A stretch of DNA of 64,000 bases from assembly GCA_900542475.1 (NCBI GenBank), contig UQNO01000006.1:1-64000 (forward strand), given 5' to 3'. The DNA is from an uncultured Bacteroidota bacterium (GTDB lineage Bacteria; Bacteroidota; Bacteroidia; Bacteroidales; F082). Shown here one piece after another: positions 34,399 through 43,009 of this stretch. Position 1 is the first letter of the stretch. Each line of letters begins with the position of its first letter. The translations under genes were made by a program, and so were the position numbers. Under the pieces are notes generated by a model. That model did no database searches and was not told the DNA's origin. It saw only the letters and a program-made list of their open reading frames with translations.

Positions 34399-35271
34399 TC
34401 AAATTTTATGAAAAATGTAAATCAGGCTTGAGTATTCTTCGTTTTTTTTGGCTTTACGATTTGATTTCCAGCCAGTGAGTACACCTTTGAAGAAAGCGTT
34501 TCCTTTGCCGATATATTTTTCGCTCATCATAGAGATGTAAAAGGCGTCCCATTTCATCGGGTGGATTTTTTCCAATTCAAAGCTGCCGGCAAAAATGTTT
34601 TGCAGCGATTCGTTGTGAAAATGATTAAGATGTCGCGGAACATCGTAGGCTGCCCATTTATCTTTGTAATATTGAGCGTCGTACGACATATAGTTCGGCA
34701 CTGCTATTACAAGTCGACCGTTGTCTTTTGAAAGCCTATAAAGTTGTTCGGTCAGGAATCTCAGGTCATCGATATGTTCGAGCACGTGCCACATTGTTAT
34801 CACGTCGAAAGCGGGGTAGGGCAGGGCGAAGATTTCTTCTGGGGTGGCTATTGTTTTTTTGAGTTTTTGCGAAGCAAGTTTGCGAGCTTCTTCGCTCATA
34901 TCGCAGCCTGTAATATCGCAGCCGTTCTGTTGGGCGTGGTGTAAGAAGTCGCCGATGCCGCATCCGAAATCGAGAAGATGAGGTTTTAAAAAGCCTTGGG
35001 TTGCGATTTTAAATTTGGTTTTGACATTGATTTTTTTAACTTGATTGTAGATACAAGCCACCACACCTTTCTTATGCTCATTGTGCGAGAGGTAGTCTTC
35101 GGATTTATAATAATTACCAATGACAGACTTGTCCGGACGCGGAGATGTAAACAGCAGTTTGCAGTTGTTGCACTTGACGATTTCAAAGTCTTCTTGAGAG
35201 AGGAAATAGTCTTTCAGTTCGAGGTACGACATTGTGTTTTCTGATTTACAAAACGGGCATTTAACGCTCAT
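34399..35271 (-). CDS. Class I SAM-dependent methyltransferase with N-terminal zinc ribbon
   Basis: 290 aa. A Cys4 zinc finger (CPFC near residue 5, CNNC near residue 34) precedes a Rossmann methyltransferase domain with motif I LLDFGCGIGDF and the post-motif ITGCDMSEEARKLA; MWHVLEHIDD is the usual motif near the active site. Such proteins are often linked to surface polysaccharide or natural-product methylation; the substrate here is unknown. Separated from mnmG by the parS-like site. Confidence 0.85.
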   Translation of the reverse strand: MSVKCPFCKSENTMSYLELKDYFLSQEDFEIVKCNNCKLLFTSPRPDKSVIGNYYKSEDYLSHNEHKKGVVACIYNQVKKINVKTKFKIATQGFLKPHLLDFGCGIGDFLHHAQQNGCDITGCDMSEEARKLASQKLKKTIATPEEIFALPYPAFDVITMWHVLEHIDDLRFLTEQLYRLSKDNGRLVIAVPNYMSYDAQYYKDKWAAYDVPRHLNHFHNESLQNIFAGSFELEKIHPMKWDAFYISMMSEKYIGKGNAFFKGVLTGWKSNRKAKKNEEYSSLIYIFHKI

Positions 35272-35303
35272 AATATCCTTATTTTATAGTTGTTTTAAAA
35301 AAC

Positions 35304-35319
35304 TGTTCCACGTGGAACA
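35304..35319. promoter_or_regulatory. parS: parS-like site (TGTTCCACGTGGAACA)
   Basis: A perfect 16-bp palindrome identical to the parS sequence used by ParB in Pseudomonas and one class within the general consensus TGTTNCACGTGNAACA. ParB spreads from such sites to organise origin-proximal DNA. It lies in the 55-base gap after mnmG. No parA or parB gene is in the window. Confidence 0.8.
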
Positions 35320-35326
35320 TTATATT

Positions 35327-37201
35327 TTATCGTCCCAAGAACACCGCCAACACTGATATGTCGGCAGGGGAGACACCGCTAATTCGTGAGGCTTGGCCGA
35401 GTGTTTGGGGTTTGTGTTTTGTCAGTTTCTGCCTTGCCTCGATTGTCAAAGAATGAAGTGCGTTATAGTCAAAATCCGGATTCAGTTTGATATCTTCTAT
35501 CCGTTTTAATTTGTCAGCCACTTCGCGTTCTTTGTCGATATAACCCTCATATTTTATTAGTATTTCTGCTTCTTCGACAACGTTTTTAGTTGTTTCGTCG
35601 GCAAGGTCATACTGTTCTTTTAGCCTTGTCACGTGTTCCATGATTTCCATCAGTTTCAGTTGTGGGCGTGTCAAAACATGGGCGAAGCGTGTTTTTCCGG
35701 ATATTTCCGGTGTTTCTTTTGCGACAAGGAGGGGATTTATTTCTTCCGGAGACACATTTGTTTCCTTGAGGAAGCTGACGAGGTTCCTCACGCGTTGTAG
35801 TTTCTCCATTAGTAAGTCGTGTCGAGTCTGCGTGGCGAGACCGATGTTATAACCTAATGGTGTCAGGCGTGCGTCTGCGTTGTCTTGTCGGAGCAAGATG
35901 CGGTATTCTGCCCGGCTTGTGAACATACGATACGGCTCGTCCACGCTTTTTGTGATGAGATCGTCGATGAGCACGCCTATATAGCCTTCGTCGCGGCGGA
36001 TGACAACTGGTTCTTCGTCGTGAATGAGACGATGGGCGTTAATGCCTGCCATAAGTCCCTGGGCTGCCGCTTCTTCATAGCCTGTGGTGCCGTTGATTTG
36101 TCCGGCAAAGAATAATCCGTGAATACTGCGGGTTTCAAGACTGTGGTACAGCTGCTCTGGCGGGAAGAAATCGTATTCGATAGCGTAACCGGGCCGGAAA
36201 ATCTTTACATTTTCAAAGCCTTCAATATTTCGAAGAGCTTCGTATTGAATGTCTTCCGGAAGCGAGGAGCTGAATCCGTTGAGGTAGTACTCGCATGTGG
36301 TGGCTCCTTCGGGTTCAACGAAGAGCTGGTGGTATTCTTTGCTGGAGAATCGTTCTATCTTATCTTCTATGCTTGGGCAGTAACGTGGTCCTATGCCTTG
36401 AATCCTGCCGGTGAACATCGGGGATTTGTCGAATCCTTTACGCAATATGTCGTGTACTTTCTTTGATGTGTAGGCGATGTGGCAGGAGCGTTGTTTGGTG
36501 GGTTTCTCCACTTTCATGAACGAGAATCCGCCCACTTCCTCGTCGCCTTTTTGTTCTGTTAGTTTGCTGAAGTCGATGCTTCTTCCATCGATTCTGACGG
36601 GTGTTCCTGTCTTCATTCTGTCGGCTTCAAAACCTAATCTCACGAGTTGTTCCGTTATTCCGTAACTTGCCGCCTCGCCTATTCTTCCTCCGGGGAATGA
36701 TTTCTCTCCGATAAAAATCTTGCCGTTTAGAAACGTCCCATTGGTAAGTATGACGGTTTTTGAATATATGTCGCCGCCCATCAAGGTGTGAACTCCTTTT
36801 ATTTTGTCACCGTCTATGATGAGTCTGTCAACGTGGTCTTGCCAAAACTCAAGGTTTTTTGTATGTTCCAATGTGTTTCTCCACTCTGCCGAGAAAGCTG
36901 CCTTGTCGCTTTGTGCGCGCGGGCTCCATACGGCGGGGCCTTTCGATTTGTTGAGCATGCGGAACTGTATCATTGTCTTGTCGGCTATGATGCCCATTTG
37001 TCCTCCGAGAGCATCTATTTCGCGCACTATTTGCCCTTTGGCTATGCCACCAACTGCGGGGTTGCACGACATTGCCGCCATGAAACTCATGTTCATGGTG
37101 ACGAGCAAGGTCTTGTTTCCGAGCTTGGCTGCTGCCGCTGCCGCCTCGCATCCTGCGTGGCCCGCACCGACCACAATCACGTCATATTTATCAAAAATCA
37201 T
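35327..37201 (-). CDS. mnmG: tRNA uridine-5-carboxymethylaminomethyl modification enzyme
   Basis: 624 aa. FAD-dependent partner of MnmE that installs the cmnm5 group at U34 of several tRNAs. FAD motif DVIVVGAGHAGCEAAAAAAK at the N-terminus, conserved MSCNPAVGGIAKGQ, LEQ-type ATCEYYLNGFSSSLP and FAGQINGTTGYEEAAAQG. Known to lie next to oriC in many bacteria (old name gidA). End of the DUF4175-ybeY-mnmG operon; flanked on both sides by parS-like sites. Confidence 0.97.
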   Translation of the reverse strand: MIFDKYDVIVVGAGHAGCEAAAAAAKLGNKTLLVTMNMSFMAAMSCNPAVGGIAKGQIVREIDALGGQMGIIADKTMIQFRMLNKSKGPAVWSPRAQSDKAAFSAEWRNTLEHTKNLEFWQDHVDRLIIDGDKIKGVHTLMGGDIYSKTVILTNGTFLNGKIFIGEKSFPGGRIGEAASYGITEQLVRLGFEADRMKTGTPVRIDGRSIDFSKLTEQKGDEEVGGFSFMKVEKPTKQRSCHIAYTSKKVHDILRKGFDKSPMFTGRIQGIGPRYCPSIEDKIERFSSKEYHQLFVEPEGATTCEYYLNGFSSSLPEDIQYEALRNIEGFENVKIFRPGYAIEYDFFPPEQLYHSLETRSIHGLFFAGQINGTTGYEEAAAQGLMAGINAHRLIHDEEPVVIRRDEGYIGVLIDDLITKSVDEPYRMFTSRAEYRILLRQDNADARLTPLGYNIGLATQTRHDLLMEKLQRVRNLVSFLKETNVSPEEINPLLVAKETPEISGKTRFAHVLTRPQLKLMEIMEHVTRLKEQYDLADETTKNVVEEAEILIKYEGYIDKEREVADKLKRIEDIKLNPDFDYNALHSLTIEARQKLTKHKPQTLGQASRISGVSPADISVLAVFLGR

Positions 37202-37217
37202 ATTGTGTTTTTATACG

Positions 37218-37233
37218 TGTTCCACGTGGAACT
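37218..37233. promoter_or_regulatory. parS: Second parS-like site (TGTTCCACGTGGAACT)
   Basis: Same 16-mer as at 35304 with one change at the last base. It lies 17 bases upstream of the mnmG start, between ybeY and mnmG. Two copies 1.9 kb apart make chance unlikely. Confidence 0.75.
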
Positions 37234-37251
37234 TTTTTGTAATCATTTGAT

Positions 37252-37677
37252 TTATAATTCGTTATGTCTTATATTGAGGCATTTTTCCTCTTGTTCTCGC
37301 ATAGTGGAGGCATCAGCGTCGGTTTTATCTTTAAAACCAATCAAATGAAGCACTCCGTGTGCTAAAACGCGATGAAACTCGTCTTTAAAAGGCTTGTTCA
37401 ATTGCTTGGCGTTGTCGCGGATGCGGTCTATGCTGATGTAAAACTCTCCGGAGAGATATTCCTCGCAATCATTCAAAGGAAACGTCACGATGTCGGTGTA
37501 GAAATCATGGCTCATGCGCTTCTGATTAAACGCCAAAAGATATTCGTCGCTGCAAAAAAGATAATATAACTCGCCTGTTTTTTTGCCGTATAAAGCGATG
37601 CAGTCCTCAATCCACTCTTTCGCCAATCGTTGGTTCAGAGGAGGAAAATCAATGTCAATGCTCTCGAATTTAATCAT
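37252..37677 (-). CDS. ybeY: Endoribonuclease YbeY
   Basis: 141 aa. Zinc-dependent RNase acting in 16S rRNA 3'-end maturation and ribosome quality control. Seen: FCSDEYLLAFNQKRMSHDFY, TDIVTFPLND, and the metal motif HRVLAHGVLHLIGFKDKT. The third His of the HGxLHLxGxDH pattern is replaced by KDK, as in other Bacteroidota versions. Starts 4 bases inside the end of the DUF4175 gene. Confidence 0.95.
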   Translation of the reverse strand: MIKFESIDIDFPPLNQRLAKEWIEDCIALYGKKTGELYYLFCSDEYLLAFNQKRMSHDFYTDIVTFPLNDCEEYLSGEFYISIDRIRDNAKQLNKPFKDEFHRVLAHGVLHLIGFKDKTDADASTMREQEEKCLNIRHNEL

Positions 37678-40600
37678 ATTGTTTTCAATTCATTATTTCG
37701 ACATAATTTAAACGTCACAACGTCATTTCGACTGGAGCGGAGCGGAAGGGAGGGGGCTTCTGCAAAATAGTACTCTGTTTGAAAGGGATTTCTCGACTCC
37801 CTGCGGTCGCTCGAAATGACGGGAGAAAAACAGTCGCTCGAACTGACTGAAGAGAAAGTGTCGGTTGAGCTGGCGGAAGAAAAACAGTCGCTCGAACTGA
37901 CTGAAGAGAAAGTGTCGGTCGAGCTGGCGAGAGAAAAACAGTCGCTCGAACTGACTGAAGAAAAACAGTCGCTCGAACTGACTGGAGAAAAAAGGTCTCT
38001 CGAAATGAAGAGAGAGAAAGTGTCGGTCGAGCTGGCGGGAAAAAGCGATTGCTCGAGATGACGGTTGCGATTAAAAAAATATTCGTTAATCTTCTGTTTG
38101 TAAAATGGCTGATATTCAATCGGATTTGTGCGTAAGAAATCCTGCTGTTTCTTGATGTTTTCCTCGTATCTCAACTCGTCGATGTCGCGTTTTTTTTCAG
38201 GTCCTTTGTATTCGTCAGACTTGCGTTTTTCTTCTTTTTCGCGTTCTTGCTGTGCCTTTTCGGCTTTGAGCATGCGCGACATTATATCTTTGTTTCGTCT
38301 TATTGTCTGATTAGTGATACGTTTGTTTACAATGTCTTCTTCGAGCTTCTCCATGTCCTTGATAATCTGGTTGATGCCGTCGTCGCCGAGTATTCCGTTT
38401 TGTTTCATCTCGTCGAGAATCTGTTGCATGCCTTCACGTATGAGTTCCTGTTGCGCTGCCATGCGTGCGAGTTCTTCGCTCATATTGTCCATCGGAGAGC
38501 CGTCTTTTTGTTGCTGTTGCATCTGTTGTTGCATCTGCTTCAATTGTTCTCCCAATTGATTTTGAAGGTCTTTCATGTTTTTAATCGTCTTCTGCTTGCC
38601 CTTGTTGTCTTTCGATTTGCTTGGTTTTGAGCAGGAACTGCCGGAGCCGTCCATCATCGATTCCATTTCGTTAAGCGATTCGGCAAGCATCAGCGCAAGA
38701 TTGTTCATCGACATCATGGCATTCTGTTGCTTGTGGGTCGCATTGCCGAATTTTAGTTCCAAAATATCTTGCATGGAAGAGCTCAACTGTTGGTTGATAA
38801 TCTGTAACTCACTGAAAACAAAGTTCTTAATAGATGTTTGGCGGTTTGCCATCTTGCGCAGGGAGTCTTCAACCATCACGAAGTTCTCTGATATTTCTTT
38901 TTGACGTGCGATTTTTTGCGATACTGTCGGGTCGTCTTTTTTCATGATGCTTATTTTCTGCATAAGTTCTTCTTCTGCATGTGACGAACGCACGATGTTT
39001 TCGAGCAGAATCCTCACCAAATGAGCGTCTTCGGCAAGTTGGTACATTTCGCCTCCCATCATCAGGCTGCTCATTTTTTCACCCATTTCCTTCATCTTTT
39101 GGCCAGCCTTCTGTTTTTGTTGTTTCGCATTGTCTTTTTCTCCTTCATCTTCATAATCTGCGGCATTTTCAAGGTCTTGCTGTATTTCCTCGAATGCCTG
39201 TTCGTCCTTGTTTATGTCGAATGGGTCGTTCAAACCATTGTTTTTCTCAATGATGGAATCGAGATTCTGTTCTATTTTATTGAATTGGTTTACAGCCTCT
39301 TGTGCTGATATTGAGTCGGTGTTTTCAAGCAGTTCGTCAGCGAGTTCCTGCATCTTTTCGAGGAGCAGGTTCATGTCTTTCTCTACTTTCAGCTGTTCTA
39401 AAAGAGAGAGATTGCGCTCCATCATTTTTTGCAGATTTACGTTGTTTTTTTTGAGTTCTTTCATTATTTCTTGCATTTTTTCACGAGGCATGTCGTTAAG
39501 CAATTGCTCGATTTCCTCCATGAGCTTCTTCATCTCGTCGGGGATAAGCTCGTCGAAAAGCTTGTGTATCTCTTCTTGTTTCTTGATGAGTTCTTCTGAT
39601 GAAAGCTCGTTTTCCCTAATAAAATCCGATAGTTCCTTCTGTTCTTCCTGAATCTTCTCCCATTCTCGCCGCACTTCTTTTTGCTTTTCAAGAAGGTCTT
39701 TCATTTTTTCCTTGTCACTCCAGTCGAGCTCTTTTTTCGCCATTAAGTCACGAAGCATGTTTTCTATATCCTTGCGGAGATTTTGAAGTTCGTCGGAGCG
39801 TTGTGAAAGATTGTCAAGTATTTGATTTTCAGATGAGTTAGCGATAGAGTCGAGTTGTTCGGTGGTAGGAAGGCTGAAATAAAACACCTCGGAGCGTTTG
39901 GATTTTGCTCCGTTGATGCCATCGTTGTCGAAAATCTCGAAATAAGCTTTAACCTCATCGCCACGATATAATATAAGTGTGTCAATATCAATACTATAGT
40001 AGAAAGAAGTTCGAATGTTTCTTTTATCAAAAGGAATGTTTTTAATGAACGATTGGTTTGGTTTCCCATCCACTTCAAGATGATAGAGAAGTTTGGTGAA
40101 ACCGTAATCGTCGGCGATGAGACCGGAATAATAAGTCTGTTTGGAGAAATTCTCGTGGAAATGTTGCACCTGAATGTCGGGGTAGGCATCGGGAATCACC
40201 TCGACGGTGAACGGAATGGCATCGGAGATATTCCAGTTATTGTATAATGTAACTGTAAATTTCGTGGATTTCAGGGCATGCAGATTGAACACATACTCAT
40301 TCGATGATTGTTGTATGGGTGAATAATGATTTTCCATTACATTTGTATTGGTTGACTCTGCTATGGAAATAGAATCGACATCTCTTGTATGAAACGTGAA
40401 TTCAATATTGGTGCCTTGTGGTGCAATGATATGTGTCTTGCCGTCGAGAGTCTCGTTTTTTCGATTGATATATTTCGGGAAAGTCAGTTTCGCCTCGTAA
40501 CAAAGCATAGTCGGATTTGGGCGGACGTTCAGGCTTATCACAGGGCTTCTGTAGTCGCCTCCTTCGATGAAGAAATCTTCTTTTTGGTTCACGTTCTTAA

Positions 40601-41351
40601 AAATGAAACGGAAGTCGTTGGTGCTCAATTTGTTCATTAATCTGATGCCATTAGAGCCTTTGACATAGAAAGCATCGGGGATTCGTTCTCCGCTGACATG
40701 AATGCTGATTTTGGCGTCTTTGCCTTGCGTGACCTCGAGGCTTGTGGCTGAAAGCTCGACGGAAAATGGCAGAGGTTTCACATATTCCTGCGAATAGTTG
40801 ATGATTCGTTGAGTCGGCTTTTTTGAGAAGTCGGGGAGGAATATTAAAGTAACGGTCAGGACGATAAACGCGAAGCCGAAAATTTTCAGATATTTATAGT
40901 TGTCTTTGAAGTTTACGGCATCGGAGAAATTTATAGGCTTAAGGTTTTCTGTTCGCTGTTCTATTGTCGCGATAAGCAATTGATTGTCGGAGTTTTGCGA
41001 AAGCTCGTTGGAAAGTTGAATGGTGTTGAGCAGTTTGTCGCTGATTTCCGGGAAAAACTTGCCGATTATAACGGATGCCTGCTCATCGGACATCTTTTTG
41101 CGGAAGCGTATGAGGTTGACAATCGGGACGGCGAAAAAGAAAATGGCGACGAATAAAGTGCCGAGTATGAAAAGAAGAAGCAGTATCAGCCTGCCTTTTT
41201 GCGGAAGCCACGAAAAATATTCTATTCCATTGACAATCAAGAACAAGACAATCATCAAGATGAGTCCTGTCAGAGTGCCTTGAATGAGGCGGTTGAGATA
41301 GAACTTCTTGATGAAGCGTTCGATTCTTGCTATCAATGCAGTTTTTTCCAT
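37674..41351 (-). CDS. DUF4175 large coiled-coil membrane protein with repeat-derived C-terminal tail
   Basis: 1225 aa from the ATG at 41351 (MEKTALIARIERFIKKFYLN). This start is supported by a -7 box 18 bases upstream; the frame open from 41552 runs through a palindromic intergenic repeat and is rejected. Two N-terminal membrane helices, a beta-rich extracytoplasmic region, then long Gln/Glu/Lys/Met-rich coiled coil. Normal DUF4175 homology ends about at YKQKINEYF. The last ~115 residues are low-complexity (SSVSSSDCFS units of nine residues) encoded by a 27-bp tandem repeat plus one repeat-family copy. Function unknown; forms the conserved DUF4175-ybeY-mnmG operon. Confidence 0.85.
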   Translation of the reverse strand: MEKTALIARIERFIKKFYLNRLIQGTLTGLILMIVLFLIVNGIEYFSWLPQKGRLILLLLFILGTLFVAIFFFAVPIVNLIRFRKKMSDEQASVIIGKFFPEISDKLLNTIQLSNELSQNSDNQLLIATIEQRTENLKPINFSDAVNFKDNYKYLKIFGFAFIVLTVTLIFLPDFSKKPTQRIINYSQEYVKPLPFSVELSATSLEVTQGKDAKISIHVSGERIPDAFYVKGSNGIRLMNKLSTNDFRFIFKNVNQKEDFFIEGGDYRSPVISLNVRPNPTMLCYEAKLTFPKYINRKNETLDGKTHIIAPQGTNIEFTFHTRDVDSISIAESTNTNVMENHYSPIQQSSNEYVFNLHALKSTKFTVTLYNNWNISDAIPFTVEVIPDAYPDIQVQHFHENFSKQTYYSGLIADDYGFTKLLYHLEVDGKPNQSFIKNIPFDKRNIRTSFYYSIDIDTLILYRGDEVKAYFEIFDNDGINGAKSKRSEVFYFSLPTTEQLDSIANSSENQILDNLSQRSDELQNLRKDIENMLRDLMAKKELDWSDKEKMKDLLEKQKEVRREWEKIQEEQKELSDFIRENELSSEELIKKQEEIHKLFDELIPDEMKKLMEEIEQLLNDMPREKMQEIMKELKKNNVNLQKMMERNLSLLEQLKVEKDMNLLLEKMQELADELLENTDSISAQEAVNQFNKIEQNLDSIIEKNNGLNDPFDINKDEQAFEEIQQDLENAADYEDEGEKDNAKQQKQKAGQKMKEMGEKMSSLMMGGEMYQLAEDAHLVRILLENIVRSSHAEEELMQKISIMKKDDPTVSQKIARQKEISENFVMVEDSLRKMANRQTSIKNFVFSELQIINQQLSSSMQDILELKFGNATHKQQNAMMSMNNLALMLAESLNEMESMMDGSGSSCSKPSKSKDNKGKQKTIKNMKDLQNQLGEQLKQMQQQMQQQQKDGSPMDNMSEELARMAAQQELIREGMQQILDEMKQNGILGDDGINQIIKDMEKLEEDIVNKRITNQTIRRNKDIMSRMLKAEKAQQEREKEEKRKSDEYKGPEKKRDIDELRYEENIKKQQDFLRTNPIEYQPFYKQKINEYFFNRNRHLEQSLFPASSTDTFSLFISRDLFSPVSSSDCFSSVSSSDCFSLASSTDTFSSVSSSDCFSSASSTDTFSSVSSSDCFSPVISSDRRESRNPFQTEYYFAEAPSLPLRSSRNDVVTFKLCRNNELKTI
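37720..38062. repeat. TCGAAATGAC-family copy plus about nine tandem 27-bp units, inside the DUF4175 gene
   Basis: A repeat-family copy at 37720-37822 (CGTCATTTCGACTGGAGCGG to CTCGAAATGACGG) leads into an array of 27-base units from 37804 to about 38047. Alternating forms are CAGTCGCTCGAACTGACTGA plus AGAGAAA, and GTGTCGGTCGAGCTGGCGGA plus AGAAAAA. A 27-base period keeps both strands open. A final CTCGAGATGACGG closes it. Confidence 0.9.
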
Positions 41352-41368
41352 AATAATGAATAAACTTG

Positions 41369-41376
41369 CAAAGATA
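41369..41376 (-). promoter_or_regulatory. -7 element (TATCTTTG) of the DUF4175 operon
   Basis: Exact TAnnTTTG on the minus strand, 17 bases upstream of the chosen ATG at 41351. It fixes that start. Confidence 0.6.
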
Positions 41377-41482
41377 ATAATTTTAGTTAAAAGAGGAGAG
41401 TTGAAAATTTTAAGTTTAGGAAAAAAGCAACGACTATCCGCCTCGGCGACGGCGCTGGAAGCCATACCGTTGAGTGTCACAC

Positions 41483-41537
41483 TGTCACATTGCGGCTGCA
41501 AGACGTGTTCTTCATGTTTGCAGCCATCACTGTGACA
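41483..41537. repeat. Long inverted repeat between DUF4175 and the T9SS gene
   Basis: TGTCACATTGCGGCTGCAA pairs with TTGCAGCCATCACTGTGACA across a loop of about 16 bases (one bulge, two mismatches). It could terminate transcription of the secreted-protein genes, but lacks a T-run on that strand. Confidence 0.55.
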
Positions 41538-41585
41538 GGCTGAAGGCGGCATTCGCCATGGTGAAAGTTTCTATGAAAAAAGCGA

Positions 41586-42989
41586 CTATTTTTTCACCGC
41601 TTTTTTCGTGCATTTTTCGCCATTTTTGTCGGCGATTTTGAAGAGATACACTCCAGCCGGCTGTTGCGACAGGTCGATTTTGACTTTGTCGCCGTCGCAG
41701 TACGACTTCATGACCGTCCGCCCCATGATGTCCACAACTTCGACATCTGCCAGGTTCTCTCCGGTGATTGTGACAAAGCCACTTGTCGGATTTGGATGGA
41801 ACCCGACTTTTAATTCGTTCTGTTCATCGACAGCGTAATGCGGATTCGGTGTCTCGACGTAGCTTATTTCCACTCTCCGCAACCCCCTTCCTTGCGAATA
41901 GGAAAAACAATGTTTATCAATGAAGCGCAGATGCTGTTGTGTGAAAACAGAGTCAAGGATTCGACCGACAGCGTTATAAGCCAGGTTCGGGATATCATGG
42001 TTGTAATTACAATAAACACCCCCTTCCCACTTGTGTACGGAAATGCTGCTTCCCGGAAGCCACGCATTGTCTTCGCTTGAATATTTTTGAAACTCCATCG
42101 TTGTAGGATATCCGTATTCATTCAATTCATACACGGTCCTTTTGTTGTCGGCGTATGCGTTTCCGTCCCAAAGCTGATATTCGGCAAGAACAATATGTCC
42201 GTTGGTGTCACGAGTGTAAACAATCCTCTTGCTGTGATACCATTGGTTTTCATTATTAAACCCATCAACTTCAACAACCGACAAGTAATTGTCGGAATAT
42301 ATGCAATGCTCTAACCTTTTATTGACAAAAACATTACTGTTGCCATCACATTGTTCCCGTTTGATACTTTGGACTTTTCCATCTGACATGAGAGTTTCGG
42401 TTCTTCTGATTTTTTTTGTAATACCATTTTTGTCATACTCTTCGATTATTGTAACATTCCCGGATTCATCGTAAAAGCGATTTCTTATCTGTCTCAATCG
42501 TGGAGTTTCAAACCAATTCCAATAACTCCTGTTGTAAAAGGTGTCTGTTACCACACGGTTTTCTTCGTCATAGACAGGAGTCCACCGACTGATGGTGTCT
42601 GGCTGTGTTAGATATGTTGTGCACACCTCCTCCAACTGGTTTTTGTCGTTGTAGGTATAGTCATGACGTTCAGTCATCTCAGGATGCAACCACTCAGGAG
42701 GATGTATCTTTTTCCATGTGCATCTGACAATGTCATTCTGATTATTATACTGAAAATTGACTGTATCAATACGTGAGATTTGCGTTTTATCTAATTCATA
42801 CACCGTAAATCCGGCAAGTGTACCATTGTCGTTGTAGTCAAAACTGTATTTTATTGGAGGATCAACACTGTCTTCCGGCCCAACAGGATATGCTATGATT
42901 CGTGAGGGCTGTAGCACCGTTTCTGGTTGTTGTGCCAAAACAATCGTTGCAACAAAAACAGCGGTGAGCGATAGTAATAATTTTTTCAT
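41586..42989 (-). CDS. T9SS type A sorting-domain protein with YD-like repeats
   Basis: 467 aa. Signal peptide MKKLLLSLTAVFVATIVLA. The middle has repeated short beta units (YDYNDNGTLAGFTVYELDKT, YNDKNQLEEV, YTRDTNGHIVLAEYQLWDG) similar to RHS/YD-type or DUF4595-like repeats. The C-terminal ~75 residues (FHPNPTSGFVTITGENLADV ending GVYLFKIADKNGEKCTKKAVKK split here) are a T9SS type A signal that directs export across the outer membrane. Probably surface-exposed or released. First of three adjacent secreted-protein genes on this strand. Confidence 0.85.
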   Translation of the reverse strand: MKKLLLSLTAVFVATIVLAQQPETVLQPSRIIAYPVGPEDSVDPPIKYSFDYNDNGTLAGFTVYELDKTQISRIDTVNFQYNNQNDIVRCTWKKIHPPEWLHPEMTERHDYTYNDKNQLEEVCTTYLTQPDTISRWTPVYDEENRVVTDTFYNRSYWNWFETPRLRQIRNRFYDESGNVTIIEEYDKNGITKKIRRTETLMSDGKVQSIKREQCDGNSNVFVNKRLEHCIYSDNYLSVVEVDGFNNENQWYHSKRIVYTRDTNGHIVLAEYQLWDGNAYADNKRTVYELNEYGYPTTMEFQKYSSEDNAWLPGSSISVHKWEGGVYCNYNHDIPNLAYNAVGRILDSVFTQQHLRFIDKHCFSYSQGRGLRRVEISYVETPNPHYAVDEQNELKVGFHPNPTSGFVTITGENLADVEVVDIMGRTVMKSYCDGDKVKIDLSQQPAGVYLFKIADKNGEKCTKKAVKK

Positions 42990-43009
42990 AAGAACATTTG
43001 TTTAGAAAG

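Noticed and set aside
37804..38047. Regularly spaced array as a CRISPR
   Set aside because: Units are contiguous 27-bp repeats without unique spacers, in a coding region, and no cas genes are present. The same applies to the 31-bp and 22-bp arrays.
37816..38061. Plus-strand 81-codon frame of nine-residue units (EKQSLELTE type)
   Set aside because: Opened by the 27-bp tandem array itself; no upstream promoter or RBS. The array is described as part of the DUF4175 gene.
41352..41552. 67-codon N-terminal extension of DUF4175
   Set aside because: It runs through an inverted repeat and a promoter box and lacks homology-like sequence; the ATG at 41351 fits the -7 element.
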